Assembly: GCF_001544835.2 (NCBI RefSeq)
Contig: NZ_FCNX02000008.1
Coordinates: forward strand, 1-64,000
Direction of reading: 5' to 3'
DNA: 64,000 nt
Origin: Caballeronia fortuita
GTDB taxonomy: Bacteria; Pseudomonadota; Gammaproteobacteria; Burkholderiales; Burkholderiaceae
The notes below the pieces were generated by a model. That model had not been told where the DNA came from and ran no database searches. It was given only the letters and a program-made list of their open reading frames with translations. The position numbers and the translations under genes were made by a program. Shown piece by piece: positions 25,120 to 34,374 of this stretch (the stretch's first letter is position 1; every line of letters begins with the position of its first letter).

Positions 25120-26781
25120 TCAGGCCGAGATCGTTGCGCGGTCGAACCACATCTGCGAGATCGCGTTGAAACGCACGCCCGAGACGCTGGCGCGCGTGAC
25201 GATCAACTGGTCGTAGAAGTAGGGAATCACGACCGGCGTTTCGTCGAGCAGCAGACGCTGAATCTGGCCGGACAGCTTCTTCTGCGACGCGACATCGAGC
25301 GCGGCGACGAACTGCGCGACGAGCTTGTCGTACTCCGGATTCTTGAAGTGCGCCGCGTTCCACGTTCCGGCGCTCGTCAGCGGCGCGTTGAGAAATACGT
25401 TCGGCACGCCGCGATGCCCGTAATCGGTGATGCCGAGCGGCGAATCGAGCCAGTCCGACTTGCCGAACGTGCCCGAGCCGTAATAGAGGTCCTGACTCTC
25501 GACCTTCAACTGGATGCGAATGCCGATCGCCTTCGCCGCGTTCTGCACGACGACCGCGAGATCGGGAATCTCCATGTACTTTTCGGTCGTGAGCGTGATG
25601 TCGAAGCCGTTCGCGACGCCCGCATCGCTCATCAGCTTCTTCGCCTGGGCGATGTCGATCTTGCGTTGCGGCACGGTGAGATCGCTCGACGGAAACACGG
25701 GCGCGAACGGGCTGTCGTTGCCGACCTGCGCGCGGCCGCGGAACAATCCCTTCACGATGACTTCGCGATCGATCGAGAGCGCGAGCGCCTGACGCACGCG
25801 CTTGTCCTTGAACGCGCCCATGTCGCAGCGCATGTGAATCTGCCGATGCGAACTCGACTTCGTGCCGAGCACCTTGAACTGCGGATTCGTCAGCATCGCA
25901 ACGCCGCCCTGCACGGTGAAGTCGCCCATCACGTCGGCCTGGCGGCCTTGCATCGCGAGAAGTTGCGCCTGCTGGTCCGCGTAGAAGGAGAACTGCACGC
26001 GATCGGGCAGCGACTTCTCGCCCCAGTAGTCGGGATTGCGCACGAACGAGGCGCCCACTGTCGGGGTGTATTTTTCGAGCTTGAGCGCGCCAGTACCCAT
26101 GAACGTCTTCTCGTACGGGCCGCTGAAATTGGCGGGCAGAATCACCGCGTTATATGTGTTCGAGGAAACGTAATACGGGAAATTGCCGTTGGGCGCGTCG
26201 AGATGAAATTCGACCGTGTGATCGTCGACGGCTTTCGCCGAATCCTTCGACAGCACGCCCTTCAGCACGGAGAGCGCCGCCGAGCCCGTACCCGGATCGG
26301 ACAGGCGATTGAAGGTCGCGACGACGTCCTTGGCGGTCATCGGCTGGCCGTCGTGGAACTTGACGTTGGGGCGCAGCTTGAAGGTCCACACGTCGCCTTT
26401 CGCATTCGACGACCACGATAGCGCAAGAGCAGGCCGCAGCGTCAGGTGCTCGCTGTCGTCGTCGATCAGGAATTCGCCGGTCTGATTGATGAGCACGAGG
26501 CCCGCCGCGTCCGTCACCGTGAGCGGATCGACCGCGCCCGCAGGCGTCATGTGCGCGACGCGGATCGTGCCGCCGGGCTTGCCCGTGCCTTGCGCGCGCG
26601 CGGCGGGCATGCCGAGAATGCCGCCCGCGGCGAGCGCCAGGCCGAGCACGCTCGCATGGCGCAGCAATTCGCGGCGCGTGAGGCGGCCGGCCATGAACTC
26701 GTCGATCGCGTGATTGCCCAGCTCGCCCGCGCTCGGGCGGAGCAGTTCGAGTAGATGCGCGTCGGTCGAAGGTTTCTTCAT
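25120..26781 (-). CDS. Peptide-type ABC transporter substrate-binding protein (family 5), Tat-type signal
   Basis: A 553-residue periplasmic solute-binding protein of the SBP_bac_5 class. The ATG at 26781 is chosen because it leaves a normal leader. A long n-region ends in LTRRELLRHASVLGLALAAG, a twin-arginine-like motif, with cleavage near ARAQ. The mature part has the family-5 signature WTFKLRPNVKFHDGQP. Tat export is unusual for this class and suggests folding or cofactor needs before export. First gene of the importer operon; substrate unknown (peptides, opines or similar). Confidence 0.92.
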   Translation of the reverse strand: MKKPSTDAHLLELLRPSAGELGNHAIDEFMAGRLTRRELLRHASVLGLALAAGGILGMPAARAQGTGKPGGTIRVAHMTPAGAVDPLTVTDAAGLVLINQTGEFLIDDDSEHLTLRPALALSWSSNAKGDVWTFKLRPNVKFHDGQPMTAKDVVATFNRLSDPGTGSAALSVLKGVLSKDSAKAVDDHTVEFHLDAPNGNFPYYVSSNTYNAVILPANFSGPYEKTFMGTGALKLEKYTPTVGASFVRNPDYWGEKSLPDRVQFSFYADQQAQLLAMQGRQADVMGDFTVQGGVAMLTNPQFKVLGTKSSSHRQIHMRCDMGAFKDKRVRQALALSIDREVIVKGLFRGRAQVGNDSPFAPVFPSSDLTVPQRKIDIAQAKKLMSDAGVANGFDITLTTEKYMEIPDLAVVVQNAAKAIGIRIQLKVESQDLYYGSGTFGKSDWLDSPLGITDYGHRGVPNVFLNAPLTSAGTWNAAHFKNPEYDKLVAQFVAALDVASQKKLSGQIQRLLLDETPVVIPYFYDQLIVTRASVSGVRFNAISQMWFDRATISA

Positions 26782-26907
26782 CGTGTGCTTTTCCGTTGTC
26801 GTTGTTTGCTGGCCGTCGCCCATGCGGGATCGGCTCGACCGCGCCGTCGAGGTGCATTCAGGTCGAACTAGCAAGGAACGCGCCGCTCCTTGACGCGCCC
26901 GTGTGCT

Positions 26908-27399
26908 TCAGTGATCGTGCGGATGCTTGTGGATCGGATCAACCCAGAAGACTTCCTCGGGCTGCTCTACCGCATCGATGTTCAGATTCACCACCACCGC
27001 TTCGTTGTCGCTGCGCACGAGCACGCATTCGAGCGGATCGTCGGTGCTGGCGTTGATTTCCTGGTGCGGCACGTAGGGCGGCACGAAGATGAAGTCGCCG
27101 GGACCGGCCTCGGCCGTGAACTCGAGATGTTCGCCCCAGCGCATGCGCGCCTGTCCGCGCACCACATAGATGACGCTTTCGAGCGCGCCGTGATGATGCG
27201 CGCCGGTCTTCGCATTCGGATGGATCGTGACCGTGCCGGCCCAGATCTTCTGCGCGCCGACGCGCGCCGCGTTGATCGCAGCCGCGCGGTTCATGCCCGG
27301 CGTCTGCGGTGTGTTGGTGTCGAGCTGATCGCCCTTGATGACCTTGACGCCGTGTTCGCGCCAATCGATGTGCTGATGTGGATCGCTCATGTCGCTCAT
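26908..27399 (-). CDS. Cupin-domain protein
   Basis: A 163-residue single-domain cupin. Motif 1 is HHHGALESVIYVVRGQARMR and motif 2 is PGDFIFVPPYVPHQE, giving three to four metal-binding histidines and a glutamate. Such proteins are metal-dependent dioxygenases, isomerases or sensors; the reaction cannot be assigned. It lies upstream of the importer operon on the same strand (126 bp gap) and may act on the imported compound. ATG at 27399 or 27390 are both possible. Confidence 0.85.
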   Translation of the reverse strand: MSDMSDPHQHIDWREHGVKVIKGDQLDTNTPQTPGMNRAAAINAARVGAQKIWAGTVTIHPNAKTGAHHHGALESVIYVVRGQARMRWGEHLEFTAEAGPGDFIFVPPYVPHQEINASTDDPLECVLVRSDNEAVVVNLNIDAVEQPEEVFWVDPIHKHPHDH

Positions 27400-27425
27400 G
27401 CCCGTCTATCGTCTGCGGATATGAA

Positions 27426-27464
27426 AAGTCCGTTGCCGCCATCAAGGAAGCGAGCAACGGACTT
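27426..27464 (-). terminator. Terminator-like hairpin after fusA
   Basis: Perfect 11-bp arms AAGTCCGTTGC / GCAACGGACTT with a 17-nt loop, followed on the minus strand by TTTT. Probably ends the fusA transcript before the cupin gene. Confidence 0.65.
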
Positions 27465-27489
27465 CCGATACTACACGGTTCGATCGCGA

Positions 27490-29595
27490 TTATTTCGCTT
27501 TCGAGTTGATGATCGCTTCCGACACGTTGTTAGGCGTCTCCGCGTAGTGCTTGAACTCCATCGTGTAGGTCGCGCGGCCTTGCGTGAGCGAACGCAGCGA
27601 CGTCGAGTAGCCGAACATCTCGGCGAGCGGCACCTCCGCGCGCACGAGCTTGCCGCCGCCGCCCGCGATGTCCTCCATGCCCTGCACGATGCCGCGCCGG
27701 CCCGAGAGATCGCCCATCACGTTGCCCATGAAATCCTCGGGCGTTTCGACTTCGACAGCCATCATCGGTTCGAGCAGCACGGGTTTCGCACGGCGCATCG
27801 CTTCCTTGAAGGCCATCGAGCCGGCCATGCGGAACGCGTTTTCGTTCGAATCGACATCGTGATACGAGCCGAAGGTGAGGCGCACTTTCACGTCGACGAC
27901 CGGATAGCCCGCCAGCACGCCGGCCTTCAGCGTTTCCTGGATGCCCTTGTCGACCGCCGGGATGAATTCGCGTGGAATCACGCCTCCCTTGATCTGGTCG
28001 ACGAACTCGTAGCCCTTGCCCGGATCCGGCTCCAGCGCGATCACCGCGTGGCCGTACTGGCCGCGTCCGCCCGACTGCTTGACGAACTTGCCTTCGACGT
28101 CCTCGACCTTGTTGCGCACCGTCTCGCGATACGCGACCTGCGGCTTGCCGACCGTCGCCTCGACGCCGAACTCGCGCTTCATCCGGTCGACGAGAATTTC
28201 GAGGTGCAGCTCGCCCATGCCGGAGATGATCGTCTGGCCGGATTCCTCGTCGGTCGTCACGCGAAACGACGGGTCTTCCTGCGCGAGACGATTCAGCGCG
28301 ATGCCCATCTTTTCCTGATCGGCCTTCGTCTTCGGCTCGACGGCCTGCGAGATCACGGGCTCCGGGAAGATCATCCGTTCGAGGATGATGACGTTCTGCG
28401 GATCGCAGAGCGTGTCGCCGGTCGTCGCTTCCTTCAGGCCGACGGCCGCCGCGATGTCGCCCGCGCGCACTTCCTTGATTTCTTTGCGCTCGTTCGCGTG
28501 CATTTGCAGAATCCGGCCGAGGCGCTCCTTCTTGTCCTTCACCGGATTGAAGACGGTGTCGCCGGAATTCACGACGCCCGAGTACACGCGGAAGAAGATC
28601 AACTGGCCGACGAACGGATCGGTCATGATCTTGAAGGCGAGCGCGGAGAACGGCTCGTCATCGCTCGGATGGCGTTCCGCTTCCTTATCGTCTTCCGTGT
28701 GGCCGAGAATCGCGGGCACGTCGACGGGCGAGGGCAAGTAATCGATCACGGCGTCGAGCATCGCCTGCACGCCCTTGTTCTTGAACGCGCTGCCGCAGAG
28801 CATCGGCACGATCTCGTTGGCGATCGTGCGTTTGCGCAGCGCGCCCTTGATCTCGTCCTCGGTCAGGCTTTCGTGATCCTCGAGATACTTTTCGAGCAAT
28901 TCCTCGCTCGCTTCGGCCGCGGCTTCGACCATCTTCTCGCGCCATTCATGCGCGAGGTCCTTGAGGTTGTCGGGAATCTCCTCGTAGGTGAACTTGATGC
29001 CCTGGCTCTCGTCGTCCCAGACGATCGCCTTCATCTTCACGAGGTCGACCACGCCCTGGAAGTGATCTTCCGCGCCGATCGGAATCTGGATCGGCACCGC
29101 GACGCCCTTCAGACGATCGCCGATCTGCCGCTGCACGCGAAAGAAGTCCGCGCCGACGCGATCCATCTTGTTGACGAACGCGATGCGCGGCACCTTGTAC
29201 TTGTTCGCCTGACGCCACACGGTTTCCGATTGCGGCTGCACGCCGCCGACCGAGTCATAGACCATGCATGCGCCGTCGAGCACGCGCATCGAGCGTTCGA
29301 CTTCGATCGTGAAGTCGACGTGCCCCGGCGTATCGATGATGTTGATGCGGTGTTCCGGATAGTTGCCGGCCATGCCTTTCCAGAAGGCTGTCGTCGCCGC
29401 CGAGGTGATCGTGATGCCGCGTTCCTGCTCTTGCTCCATCCAGTCCATCGTGGCCGCGCCGTCGTGCACTTCGCCGATCTTGTGCGTCACGCCGGTATAG
29501 AAAAGGATGCGCTCGGTAGTCGTGGTTTTGCCGGCATCGATGTGAGCGCTAATTCCAATGTTCCGATAGCGCTCGATGGGAGTCTTGCGGGGCAC
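27490..29595 (-). CDS. fusA: Elongation factor G
   Basis: A 701-residue translational GTPase that drives ribosomal translocation. G1 is AHIDAGKT (residues 17-24), G2 RGITIT, G3 DTPGH and G4 NKMD, followed by domains II-V (domain [14 protein letters not shown]). GTG start at 29595 with AGGAGG 7 nt upstream. It stands alone rather than in the str operon between rpsG and tuf. Burkholderias often carry a second EF-G gene outside that operon, and this is probably that copy (fusA2). Confidence 0.95.
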   Translation of the reverse strand: MPRKTPIERYRNIGISAHIDAGKTTTTERILFYTGVTHKIGEVHDGAATMDWMEQEQERGITITSAATTAFWKGMAGNYPEHRINIIDTPGHVDFTIEVERSMRVLDGACMVYDSVGGVQPQSETVWRQANKYKVPRIAFVNKMDRVGADFFRVQRQIGDRLKGVAVPIQIPIGAEDHFQGVVDLVKMKAIVWDDESQGIKFTYEEIPDNLKDLAHEWREKMVEAAAEASEELLEKYLEDHESLTEDEIKGALRKRTIANEIVPMLCGSAFKNKGVQAMLDAVIDYLPSPVDVPAILGHTEDDKEAERHPSDDEPFSALAFKIMTDPFVGQLIFFRVYSGVVNSGDTVFNPVKDKKERLGRILQMHANERKEIKEVRAGDIAAAVGLKEATTGDTLCDPQNVIILERMIFPEPVISQAVEPKTKADQEKMGIALNRLAQEDPSFRVTTDEESGQTIISGMGELHLEILVDRMKREFGVEATVGKPQVAYRETVRNKVEDVEGKFVKQSGGRGQYGHAVIALEPDPGKGYEFVDQIKGGVIPREFIPAVDKGIQETLKAGVLAGYPVVDVKVRLTFGSYHDVDSNENAFRMAGSMAFKEAMRRAKPVLLEPMMAVEVETPEDFMGNVMGDLSGRRGIVQGMEDIAGGGGKLVRAEVPLAEMFGYSTSLRSLTQGRATYTMEFKHYAETPNNVSEAIINSKAK

Positions 29596-29738
29596 GTGAA
29601 CCTCCTGTGGATAAAGTCAGCGCGGCGTGTAGCCAACGCAAGAGCGTCGCGCTGAATCTTTTTAGGATAGCGCGTCGGCAAGCTCTTTGCAGGAATCCTG
29701 CCAGCTCCGTGCCCGAGACTTCCCGGAGATTCGGACGC

Positions 29739-29773
29739 AAAAAAACCGGCGTGTCGGACGACGACGCCGGTTC
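29739..29773 (-). terminator. Rho-independent terminator after the DUF192 gene
   Basis: Nine-bp stem AACCGGCGT / ACGCCGGTT with an 11-nt loop and a seven-T run on the minus strand, 24 bp after the stop of the DUF192 gene. Confidence 0.85.
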
Positions 29774-29796
29774 TTCGATCGTGCGCGAAAGACGCG

Positions 29797-30270
29797 TTAC
29801 TGCGCGCGCGGCAAGCCCTTGAGCTGCACGCCTGGCTTGATGCCTTTCGCGGCGAACCAGCCCTTGGGCATTTCGAGCGCGTATACGCCGTTGTTGCGCG
29901 GACAGTGGTTGTTCTCGGTCTCGGCCTGCATCTCGTCGATGTCGGTGATCGTGCCGTCCGCGCGGATGAACGCGATCGACAGCGGGATCAGCGTGTTCTT
30001 CATCCAGAAGCAATGCACGGCGTTTTCATTGAACACGAAGAGCATGCCTTCGTTTGCACCCAGCTTCGTGCGATACATGAGGCCTTGCTCGCGATCGGCA
30101 TCGTTGGCGGCGACGGCGGCGTCGATCACGTACATGCCGGCCGTCAGTTTCGCGCGCGGGAAATCGGACGGCTGTTTCGCGCCGGGCGGCATCGTCTGCG
30201 CCTGCGCGAGCGGCAATGCGGCGAACGGCAACGCGAGCGCGATCACGCACGCGCGGGCGAGCTTGCCCAT
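29797..30270 (-). CDS. Exported DUF192-family protein
   Basis: A 157-residue protein with a signal peptide (MGKLARACVIALALPFAALP, cleavage near AQAQ) and one DUF192 domain, recognisable from MYRTKLGANEGMLFVF and HCFWMKNTLIPLSIAFI. The function of the family is unknown; it occurs widely in bacteria and archaea. The ATG at 30270 places the signal peptide first. The frame is open to 30417 but those residues are not signal-like. Monocistronic, with its own terminator. Confidence 0.85.
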   Translation of the reverse strand: MGKLARACVIALALPFAALPLAQAQTMPPGAKQPSDFPRAKLTAGMYVIDAAVAANDADREQGLMYRTKLGANEGMLFVFNENAVHCFWMKNTLIPLSIAFIRADGTITDIDEMQAETENNHCPRNNGVYALEMPKGWFAAKGIKPGVQLKGLPRAQ

Positions 30271-30387
30271 ATTGCTTCGTTGAGTCGAAAAGCGCGAGAC
30301 GAGATTCACGGCAAAGCTCCCATTCCATATTGATTGTCTGGACCTGAACCGGCCAAACCACGCGCATGTTACTCGATGCGCAGACAC

Positions 30388-30425
30388 AAAACAAAAGGGC
30401 AGATGCCTTGCGGCCATCTGCCCTT
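30388..30425 (-). terminator. Rho-independent terminator after the Lys/His-rich gene
   Basis: Eleven-bp stem AAGGGCAGATG / CATCTGCCCTT with a 9-nt loop. The minus strand continues TTTTGTTTTG. It lies 65 bp past the stop of the small exported gene. Confidence 0.8.
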
Positions 30426-30490
30426 CAACGCCGTAAGTACGGCGGTAATGCTTCGTTCTTGACTTCGCTATACCGCCTCTTACAACAAAC

Positions 30491-30697
30491 TTACTGCGCT
30501 GCCGAAGCTGCTTCCGGAGCCGAAGCGGCTGCCTTGTGCGACTTCTTGTGCGACGACTTGTGCGACTTCTTGTGAGCCGACGACTTGTGAGCCGACGAAG
30601 CAGCTGCCGGAGCAGCAGCAGCCGGTGCCGAAGCTTCTTGTGCGAACGCAGCGGTTGCGAACAGGCCAGCGACGAGAGCAGCGATCAGTTTGTTCAT
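30491..30697 (-). CDS. Small exported Ala/Ser/Lys/His-rich protein
   Basis: A 68-residue protein: signal peptide MNKLIAALVAGLFATAAFAQ, then an alanine-rich linker, then a basic block with four SHK-type repeats (HKSSAHKKSHKSSHKKSHK), then an alanine/serine tail. The repeat is also visible in the DNA as tandem units of about 12 bp. The mature peptide is low-complexity and strongly cationic, resembling acid-shock or cell-wall-associated peptides. Shine-Dalgarno GAGGA precedes the ATG. Histidine richness would allow metal binding. Function unknown. Confidence 0.75.
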   Translation of the reverse strand: MNKLIAALVAGLFATAAFAQEASAPAAAAPAAASSAHKSSAHKKSHKSSHKKSHKAAASAPEAASAAQ

Positions 30698-31115
30698 CTT
30701 TACATCCTCAGCGAGAGTTGATTAACCAGACGACCCGGTCATTGAGTCATGTCGGTAAACGAGCCACCTACCTTTCGGTTGACAGTCTTATCGACTATTT
30801 GATTTTCGATAAGACCGTGAACGCTTGAACCTTTCAAACACCCTGGAGCACACAGGTTGTTGTAATCAGTTATTCGCTCATGCCGGATAGCTTTATGCGG
30901 CATCTGAGGCCCTTAACGCATCGCGAGAAGAGTCGGTTGACGCGAGTGACAAAGAAATTGCGCAGCAGACCAAAAAATATTCGATGCGCGTTTTGATATC
31001 CGCTTTGATGTTGTTCCGATCCACCACGCGCGCTACTCGATCTTCATGACACGACGTTTAAACGCATTCGCGAAACGACGGCGCATTGCTTATTTTCGAG
31101 ATAATTGAATGCCAT
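30698..31115. other. Intergenic region upstream of the Lys/His-rich gene
   Basis: About 420 bp, AT-rich relative to the genes. It contains the inverted repeat at 30785-30815 and a weaker ATGCCG-N12-CGGCAT hairpin near 30880-30903. No gene or RNA is recognised. Confidence 0.5.
30785..30815. promoter_or_regulatory. 9-bp inverted repeat (candidate operator)
   Basis: GTCTTATCG (30785-30793) and CGATAAGAC (30807-30815) are perfect arms around a 13-nt AT-rich centre, 88-118 nt upstream of the start of the Lys/His-rich gene. A TTGACA hexamer abuts it at 30779-30784 on the plus strand, without a good -10. Confidence 0.4.
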
Positions 31116-31691
31116 TCAACGAACGCGCTGCCACGGCGCGCGCGATTCGACCTCGACGCTTTCGCCGGGCGCGAGGCCGAGCGTGAAGATATCGAGCGCG
31201 CCGATCGCGACGCGCACAAGGCGCAATGTAGGGAAGCCGACGGCGGCCGTCATGCGTCTGACTTGCCGGTTCTTGCCTTCTGTGATCGCGAGTTCGATCC
31301 ACGTCGTCGGGATGGCTGCGCGATAGCGGATCGGCGGCGTGCGCGGCCAGAGCGCATCGGTATCGCTTTGATCGACGAACGCGGTGCGGCACGGCTGCGT
31401 CACATGGCCGCCGATATCGACGCCGTTCGCGAGACGCGTCAAGGCGGCTTCGTCGGGTGCGCCTTCGACTTGCGCCCAATATCGCTTCACGAGCTTGTGA
31501 CGCGGCTCCGCGATGCGTGCCTGCAATGCGCCGTCATCGGTGAGCAGGAGCAGACCTTCGCTGTCGGCGTCGAGCCTGCCCGCCGGATACACGCCCGGCG
31601 TCTTCACGCAGTCGCCGAGCGACGACCGCGTTTCGTGCGGGGAGAACTGGCAGATGGTGCCGAAGGGCTTGTTCAGGGCGATGAGTGACAT
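31116..31691 (-). CDS. rluE: 23S rRNA pseudouridine synthase, RluE-like
   Basis: A 191-residue RsuA-family pseudouridine synthase without the N-terminal S4 domain, as in RluE, which modifies U2457 of 23S rRNA in E. coli. The catalytic aspartate is Asp41 in GRLDADSEGLLLLT. The C-terminal RNA-binding motif EGKNRQVRRM is intact. It is divergent from icd. Assignment to RluE rather than RsuA/RluB/RluF rests on the short length and lack of S4. Confidence 0.9.
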   Translation of the reverse strand: MSLIALNKPFGTICQFSPHETRSSLGDCVKTPGVYPAGRLDADSEGLLLLTDDGALQARIAEPRHKLVKRYWAQVEGAPDEAALTRLANGVDIGGHVTQPCRTAFVDQSDTDALWPRTPPIRYRAAIPTTWIELAITEGKNRQVRRMTAAVGFPTLRLVRVAIGALDIFTLGLAPGESVEVESRAPWQRVR

Positions 31692-31913
31692 GCGAAGGCG
31701 GCGCGCGGCGTGATCTGATGCGGCATCTTAATCCATGCGCCTCGCGGCCTCGGGCGCGCCGGGGCTGGCCAGCATGGTTAGAATGATGCGGTGAACATCA
31801 TCGCGCGTCATTACGTACGTCATCGTGTACGCGAGGCCGCGCATGCTGCATCGCATCGCTCGCTAACCAGTCTGATTGCTTCCATTCAAGTCCGGCCATA
31901 TTTGGAGTCGACC

Positions 31914-33170
31914 ATGCCGTATCAGCACATCACGGTTCCGGCGGACGGTGACAAGATCACCGTCAACGCGGATTTCTCGCTCAACGTTTCGGATCAGCCG
32001 ATCATCCCGTATATCGAGGGCGACGGCACGGGCGTCGACATCACGCCTGTCATGATCAAGGTCGTCGATGCGGCCGTGGAAAAAGCCTACGGCGGCAAGT
32101 GCAAGATTCAATGGATGGAAGTCTTCGCGGGCGAAAAGGCGACGCGCGTCTATGGCCCGGACGTGTGGCTGCCGGACGAAACGCTCGACGTGGTGAAGGA
32201 GTTCATCGTGTCGATAAAGGGGCCGCTCACGACGCCCGTCGGCGGCGGCATCCGCTCGCTGAACGTGGCGCTTCGTCAGCAACTCGATCTGTATGTATGC
32301 CTGCGGCCCGTGCGCTACTTCAAGGGCGTGCCCTCGCCGGTGCGCGAACCGGAGAAGATCGACATGGTGATCTTCCGCGAGAACTCGGAAGACATCTACG
32401 CGGGCGTCGAATGGCCGGCGGAATCGCCCGAAGCGAAGAAGGTCATCAAGTTCTTGCGCGAGGAGATGGGCGTGAAGAAGATCCGCTTTCCGGATTCGTC
32501 GGGGCTCGGCATCAAGCCGGTGTCGCGCGAGGGCACGGAGCGGCTCGTGCGCAAGGCGATCCAGTATGCGATCGATAACGACCGCCGCTCGGTCACGCTC
32601 GTGCACAAGGGCAACATCATGAAGTTCACCGAAGGCGCGTTCCGCGACTACGGTTACGCGCTCGCGCAGAAGGAGTTCGGCGCGGAACTGATCGACGGCG
32701 GTCCGTGGATGAAGGTCAAGAATCCGAAGTCGGGCAGCGATATCGTCGTGAAGGACGTGATCGCCGATGCGTTCCTCCAGCAGATCCTTCTGCGTCCCGC
32801 CGAATACGACGTCATCGCGACGCTCAACCTGAACGGCGACTACATCTCGGATGCGCTCGCGGCGCAGGTGGGCGGCATCGGCATCGCGCCGGGCGCGAAC
32901 ATGTCGGATTCCGTCGCGATGTTCGAAGCGACGCACGGCACCGCGCCGAAGTACGCGGGCAAGGACTACGTGAATCCGGGCTCGGAAATCCTGTCGGCGG
33001 AAATGATGCTGCGCCATCTCGGCTGGTTCGAGGCGGCGGACCGGATCATCTCGTCGATGGAGCAATCGATTCTTTCGAAGCGCGTCACCTACGACTTCGC
33101 CCGCCTGATGGAAGGCGCGACGCAGGTATCGTGTTCGGGCTTCGGAGAGGTGATGATCGAAAATATGTGA
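31914..33170 (+). CDS. icd: Isocitrate dehydrogenase (NADP)
   Basis: A 418-residue TCA-cycle enzyme converting isocitrate to 2-oxoglutarate. Visible are the active-site stretch [13 protein letters not shown], the serine/substrate loop [13 protein letters not shown] and the C-terminal nucleotide site [15 protein letters not shown] lies 7 nt before the ATG at 31914. An in-frame upstream extension to 31791 is not conserved-looking. Homologous to the E. coli Icd type. A strong terminator follows 30 bp downstream. Confidence 0.97.
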   Translation: MPYQHITVPADGDKITVNADFSLNVSDQPIIPYIEGDGTGVDITPVMIKVVDAAVEKAYGGKCKIQWMEVFAGEKATRVYGPDVWLPDETLDVVKEFIVSIKGPLTTPVGGGIRSLNVALRQQLDLYVCLRPVRYFKGVPSPVREPEKIDMVIFRENSEDIYAGVEWPAESPEAKKVIKFLREEMGVKKIRFPDSSGLGIKPVSREGTERLVRKAIQYAIDNDRRSVTLVHKGNIMKFTEGAFRDYGYALAQKEFGAELIDGGPWMKVKNPKSGSDIVVKDVIADAFLQQILLRPAEYDVIATLNLNGDYISDALAAQVGGIGIAPGANMSDSVAMFEATHGTAPKYAGKDYVNPGSEILSAEMMLRHLGWFEAADRIISSMEQSILSKRVTYDFARLMEGATQVSCSGFGEVMIENM

Positions 33171-33198
33171 GGACTCACCTCAATTCGAACTGGTAACT

Positions 33199-33235
33199 AA
33201 AAACCCCGGAAGACCTACGTCTTGCGGGGTTTTTA
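33199..33235 (+). terminator. Rho-independent terminator of icd
   Basis: Nested stem AAAACCCCG ... CGGGGTTTT with an inner AAGAC-CTAC-GTCTT, ending in a T-run on the plus strand. Confidence 0.92.
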
Positions 33236-33276
33236 TCTGGCGTGAGCGCCCCATGTATGCTGAGAATGTGGGGCGT

Positions 33277-33304
33277 AAAAAAACCCGGCGCGAAGGCCGG
33301 GTTT
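33277..33304 (-). terminator. Rho-independent terminator of the cold-shock gene
   Basis: Stem ACCCGGC / GCCGGGT with a 6-nt loop. On the minus strand it is followed by seven T. It lies 24 bp past the cspA stop and faces the icd terminator. Confidence 0.9.
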
Positions 33305-33327
33305 CAGCAGCAACGTCGATCGAACGG

Positions 33328-33534
33328 TCAGACTGCATCCTGGATGTTCGAAGCCTGTTTGCCTTTCGGTCCCTGGACGATCTCGAAGCTGACCTTCTGG
33401 CCTTCCTTGAGCGTCTTGAAACCGTTCATCTGAATCGCCGAGAAATGTGCGAACAGATCCTCGCCGCCTTCATCGGGCGTGATGAATCCGTAGCCTTTCG
33501 CGTCGTTGAACCATTTGACCGTACCAGTAGACAT
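33328..33534 (-). CDS. cspA: Cold-shock protein (CspA family)
   Basis: A 68-residue single cold-shock domain that binds single-stranded RNA and DNA. RNP1 is KGYGFIT and RNP2 is DLFAHFS; the protein ends [14 protein letters not shown] at 33534 with AGAGGGGAAG upstream. The leader is about 140 nt long from the promoter at 33684-33712, as expected for cold-inducible csp mRNAs whose leader controls translation. Whether this paralogue is cold-inducible or constitutive cannot be told from sequence. Confidence 0.95.
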   Translation of the reverse strand: MSTGTVKWFNDAKGYGFITPDEGGEDLFAHFSAIQMNGFKTLKEGQKVSFEIVQGPKGKQASNIQDAV

Positions 33535-33683
33535 TCGTACTTCCCCTCTAACTCTTGTCGCACCCAGAGCACGCTCGAAAAGCTCGACGGCACACCCCAC
33601 AATGTGAACCGCCCCCTCCTCACAAGCTCACCTCGGCCTCTTTTTTCGTCCGTGGTTGGCCCCCGGAAAAAAGTGCCAGTTTG

Positions 33684-33712
33684 ATTGTTAAATCTCTTAA
33701 ATCGGGTGTCAA
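33684..33712 (-). promoter_or_regulatory. Sigma-70 promoter of the cold-shock gene
   Basis: Minus strand: perfect -35 TTGACA (33712-33707), 17-nt spacer, -10 AACAAT (33689-33684). It predicts a start near 33677 and a leader of about 140 nt before the ATG at 33534. Confidence 0.8.
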
Positions 33713-34025
33713 GGAATTTTTGGGATAGCCGTTAAGCTCGTTGCAAAGAGCGCATTCGTAGGGTAATTCCTGCATTGCGTGTGCGCTGCCGTCCAAGCAC
33801 GCCATCTTGAAAAGTCGCATAATCGACTCACTTGTGTGATACCCGGCGGCCCGCGGCAACTGGTGCTCGGTTTGTTTTTTTTGAAGCTGTGCGATACTGG
33901 TTTCGACGAGGTGCAAGCGGGCCGTGCCGAAATGTTGGGCAGCGGCAGGATTCAGTGGAGCGTCGCTGCGCACGCGCACTTTCCAGCGTTTCATTCCGGC
34001 CGAATGGTCGGTGCTGGAGCGGCGA
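33713..34025. other. Intergenic DNA between cspA and clpS
   Basis: About 310 bp. Frames on both strands are open in places but lack Shine-Dalgarno sequences and recognisable domains. I see no RNA gene or strong repeat. Confidence 0.5.
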
Positions 34026-34053
34026 TTGCGAGGACGTCCGTGTTGTTTAGAAT
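34026..34053 (+). promoter_or_regulatory. Candidate promoter of clpS-clpA
   Basis: TTGCGA (34026-34031), 16-nt spacer, TAGAAT (34048-34053). Transcription would begin near 34060, which is the A of the clpS ATG, implying a leaderless message. No Shine-Dalgarno precedes that ATG, which fits. Confidence 0.5.
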
Positions 34054-34059
34054 GGATGT

Positions 34060-34374
34060 ATGGCGACAAATCCCAACAAGCAGGATGGCACGGTACTGGA
34101 GCGGCAGGAGCAGAAGCTCAAGAAGCCGGCCATGTACAAGGTGGTGCTGCTGAATGACGACTTCACGCCGATGGAATTCGTCGTGATGATCGTGCAGGAA
34201 TACTTCAATAAAGATCGTGAGACTGCGACGCAGATCATGCTGAAGGTTCATCGCGAGGGCAGGGGAGTTTGTGGGGTCTACACGCGAGACATTGCGTCGA
34301 CCAAAGTTGAGCAAGTCGTTAGCCATGCACGGCAAGCGGGTCATCCGCTGCAGTGCGTGATGGAGGAAGCATGA
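34060..34374 (+). CDS. clpS: ATP-dependent Clp protease adaptor ClpS
   Basis: A 104-residue adaptor that delivers N-degron substrates to ClpAP. The core [18 protein letters not shown] and the substrate-pocket and ClpA-binding stretch [20 protein letters not shown] are intact. It overlaps clpA by 4 bp (ATGA). The start lacks a Shine-Dalgarno and may be translated from a leaderless mRNA. Confidence 0.97.
   Translation: MATNPNKQDGTVLERQEQKLKKPAMYKVVLLNDDFTPMEFVVMIVQEYFNKDRETATQIMLKVHREGRGVCGVYTRDIASTKVEQVVSHARQAGHPLQCVMEEA

Noticed and set aside
26890-29655. 921-codon open frame on the plus strand
   Set aside because: Antisense shadow of the EF-G and cupin genes, which are unmistakable on the other strand.
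33620-34069. 149-codon minus-strand ORF between cspA and clpS
   Set aside because: It overlaps the clear cspA promoter, lacks a Shine-Dalgarno and shows no domain.
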